Assembly: GCA_903835145.1 (NCBI GenBank)
Contig: CAILMA010000223.1
Location: 1-7,353 of the forward strand
Source of the DNA: an uncultured Bacteroidota bacterium
Lineage (GTDB): Bacteria; Bacteroidota; Bacteroidia; Chitinophagales; Chitinophagaceae
DNA: 7,353 nt
Direction of reading: 5' to 3'
The position numbers and the translations under genes are program-made. This document shows positions 5,884 through 7,353 of this stretch, one piece after another (position 1 is the stretch's first letter; each line of letters begins with the position of its first letter). The notes below the pieces were generated by a model. It saw only the letters and a program-made list of their open reading frames with translations, had not been told where the DNA came from and ran no database searches.

Positions 5884-6606
5884 ATGACCAAGCTATCAGT
5901 AAACATTAATAAAATTGCTACCCTGCGCAACAGCAGGGGTGGGGACAATCCCAATGTACTTCAGGCAGCTATCAATTGCCAGAAATTCGGGGCCGATGGT
6001 ATCACAGTACATCCCCGGCCGGACGAGCGCCATATAAGGTATGCAGATGTGCGGGAGATAAGCAAAATCATTACAACGGAATTTAATATAGAAGGAAACC
6101 CGAAAGAGGATAAGTTTGTGGATCTTGTGCTGGAGGTCAAGCCTGCGCAGGTGACACTGGTGCCCGATGACCCGGGCCAGCTCACATCAAACCACGGGTG
6201 GGATACCATTAAAGAGAAAGACTACCTGCGCAATATAATAGGTGTGTTCCAAAAGGCTGGGATAAGGGTATCTATTTTTGTAGACCCGGTGGTAGATATA
6301 GTTGCTGGGGCCGCTGCAACTGGTACTGACAGAATAGAACTTTATACCGAAGACTATGCCCGCAACTACCTCGCGAACCGCGGGCGGGCAATTGCGGCTT
6401 ATGTGGCAGCAGCCGAGGTAGCAACCCTGCACCACAACATGGGCATTAATGCAGGCCACGATCTGGACCGCGATAACCTTAAATATTTCAGGCAACAGAT
6501 ACCGGCGCTGCTGGAGGTGTCGATAGGGCATGCACTTATTGCTGATGCGCTGTATTACGGACTTGAAAATACAGTTCAGATGTATAAAAGAGAATTAGCG
6601 GTCTAA
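5884..6606 (+). CDS. pdxJ: Pyridoxine 5'-phosphate synthase
   Basis: Cytoplasmic TIM-barrel enzyme that condenses 1-deoxy-D-xylulose 5-phosphate with 3-amino-2-oxopropyl phosphate to give pyridoxine 5'-phosphate, the ring-closing step of the DXP-dependent vitamin B6 pathway. It is 240 residues, the usual length. Visible motifs are VNINKIATLRNSRGG (6-20), GADGITVHPRPDERHIRY (36-53) with His43 and Arg45, Glu70 in NIEGNP, a phosphate-binding region with VSIFVDP (129-135), NAGHDL (189-194) with His192, and IGHALI (214-219). By alignment from memory to E. coli PdxJ, His43, Glu70 and His192 match the catalytic His45, Glu72 and His193. The E. coli Asp-His after VNI is Asn-Lys here. The frame is open back to 5656, but only the ATG at 5884 gives a family-like N-terminus and sits just after a -7 box. 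It diverges from the transketolase gene. Confidence 0.97.
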   Translation: MTKLSVNINKIATLRNSRGGDNPNVLQAAINCQKFGADGITVHPRPDERHIRYADVREISKIITTEFNIEGNPKEDKFVDLVLEVKPAQVTLVPDDPGQLTSNHGWDTIKEKDYLRNIIGVFQKAGIRVSIFVDPVVDIVAGAAATGTDRIELYTEDYARNYLANRGRAIAAYVAAAEVATLHHNMGINAGHDLDRDNLKYFRQQIPALLEVSIGHALIADALYYGLENTVQMYKRELAV

Positions 6607-6693
6607 GCGACCGTGACGGGAAAATCATTTGTGAATAAATATTTATATATGTAAGTGTCTGTTAAAGAAATCGCTGGGTTTTGCAGTTTCCCT

Positions 6694-6856
6694 AATTGTT
6701 AAAAATGTTGAAAACATGTTGATAAACAACAACTTAAAAGAGTGCTAAAAAATATTTTAACAGGGTATTTTGATTTGGCAGGAAAATTAACCAACAATTA
6801 AAATAAACCCTAATGAATTGTTATTGAAAAAAAATTTCGGGAAAAAACAAACAATT
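6694..6856. repeat. Cluster of four AATTGTT / AACAATT heptamers
   Basis: AATTGTT occurs at 6694-6700 and 6816-6822 (both extend to AATTGTTA). Its reverse complement AACAATT occurs at 6793-6799 and 6850-6856. The inner pair (6793-6799 with 6816-6822) can form a 7-bp stem. The spacing is irregular, so a set of binding sites is as likely as a structure. The AT-richness of the region raises the chance of coincidence. Confidence 0.45.
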
Positions 6857-6872
6857 TGTACAACTAATAGCC

Positions 6873-6924
6873 TAACTTTAGTATGTTTACGTCCCTGATT
6901 AGATTTAGGGTAATTCTGTCTTTG
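6873..6924 (+). promoter_or_regulatory. Two candidate -7 boxes for the secreted-protein gene
   Basis: TAACTTTA at 6873-6880 and TGTCTTTG at 6917-6924 each match TAnnTTTG in all but one fixed position. Neither has a well-spaced TTTG: for the first box, the TTTG at 6855-6858 is only 14 bases away. They would give 5' leaders of about 75 and 30 bases respectively. Sequence alone does not decide between them. Confidence 0.3.
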
Positions 6925-6961
6925 CAGGAATCAAAATTATATTGATTAAAAATCATCGTTT

Positions 6962-7353
6962 ATGAATCGAATTTTACGGGTATTTATCTTACTCTGTCTT
7001 ATTGTAAACCCAGTTCTGGTCCGTGCCCAATCAGTGACCGTTAGTTGCAGTACGTTTTCATCATCGTCTTATATCGGTTGTTATTCATCCAGTGGGGGTT
7101 TCTATTTCATTGCAACGATTTCTGGTGGTTGTAGTGGTACTCCATCTTACATTTGGGATATCCATTCACATTCAACGGCATTCTCCGGCGGGTCTCACGA
7201 TTACACAGTAACTACTTCAACAAGTTCATTGTTTGAGACCTTCCCTTTTGCGGATACTTTTGATGTGTCGGTTACGGTTTCCGGTTGTGGTGGGGCATCT
7301 TTTACTACTACCCGCACCAGTTATGTAATCCTGCACGCTGCGCCGATAGTTGA
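6962..7353 (+). CDS. Secreted Ser/Thr/Gly-rich protein, N-terminal part only
   Basis: Open frame from ATG 6962 to the window's right edge, 130 codons plus two bases with no stop, so the gene is cut by the window. Residues 1-22 form a classic Sec signal peptide: Arg3 and Arg6, a hydrophobic core (7-19), then LVRA before Gln23, the likely cleavage point. The mature part is rich in Ser, Thr and Gly, has four Cys (29, 40, 57, 109) that could form disulfides, and shows a PKD/Ig-like beta pattern: GTPSYIWDI (59-67), then FDVSVTVSG (100-108) and TTTRTSYVIL (115-124). Such openings are typical of long cell-surface or secreted repeat proteins of Bacteroidota, often type IX secretion cargo, but no C-terminal sorting domain can be seen. 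Codons are richer in T (TCT, GGT, ACT) than in neighbouring genes. No Shine-Dalgarno sequence precedes the start. Confidence 0.8.
   Translation, partial: MNRILRVFILLCLIVNPVLVRAQSVTVSCSTFSSSSYIGCYSSSGGFYFIATISGGCSGTPSYIWDIHSHSTAFSGGSHDYTVTTSTSSLFETFPFADTFDVSVTVSGCGGASFTTTRTSYVILHAAPIV

Larger units (their letters stand above)
6607..6961 (+). other. 355-base AT-rich gap between pdxJ and the secreted-protein gene
   Basis: No coding frame, tRNA or clear terminator is seen. It contains overlapping small inverted repeats (ATGTT/AACAT at 6705-6709 and 6713-6717; TGTTG/CAACA at 6717-6721 and 6727-6731) and four AATTGTT/AACAATT heptamers (6694-6856). Closer to the gene are a CCCTGA/TTAGGG hairpin (6893-6898 with 6905-6910, one G-T pair) and a TGATT/AATCA hairpin (6943-6947 with 6951-6955). 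This region most likely holds the promoter and a fairly long 5' leader for the gene at 6962. Confidence 0.6.

Noticed and set aside
6599..6613. Terminator after pdxJ
   Set aside because: CGGTC/GACCG can pair over 5 bp around the stop codon, but the stem is short and no T-run follows.

Overview
This 7.35-kb window looks like chromosomal DNA from a member of the Bacteroidota, possibly Chitinophagales (the order is low confidence). The evidence is the TAnnTTTG-type -7 boxes lying close to start codons, the near absence of Shine-Dalgarno sequences, a PdxJ with an N-terminal NINK motif, a split transketolase, and a lipocalin-like lipoprotein. No complete mobile element, CRISPR array, tRNA or rRNA was seen.

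Layout. On the + strand come a half-size TauE/SafE-type membrane protein (187-558), asparaginyl-tRNA synthetase asnS (656-2086, with its own terminator), a membrane-anchored helix-hairpin-helix protein (2192-2674) and an acyl-CoA dehydrogenase (2803-3942, followed by a strong terminator). Next is a decayed C-terminal piece of a GxxExxY-family gene (4080-4271) whose end runs into short direct repeats (4247-4308). On the - strand are a small lipocalin-like lipoprotein carrying an EF-hand-like loop (4313-4744) and the N-terminal (TPP-binding) subunit of a split transketolase (4897-5739), separated by a strong terminator. Divergent from the transketolase is pdxJ (5884-6606). After a 355-base AT-rich gap, a secreted Ser/Thr/Gly-rich protein begins at 6962 and runs off the right end.

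Working together. Most genes appear to be single transcription units: several have a candidate promoter within about 25 bases of the start codon, and three have clear terminators. The one plausible metabolic link is the divergent transketolase/pdxJ pair. Transketolase makes erythrose 4-phosphate, which feeds one PdxJ substrate in the DXP-dependent vitamin B6 pathway. The transketolase C-terminal partner is not in the window.

No clearly new multi-gene system is visible. The items most worth a second look are the GxxExxY remnant with its repeats, the orphan transketolase half, the EF-hand loop in the lipoprotein, and a cluster of four AATTGTT/AACAATT heptamers upstream of the secreted protein.
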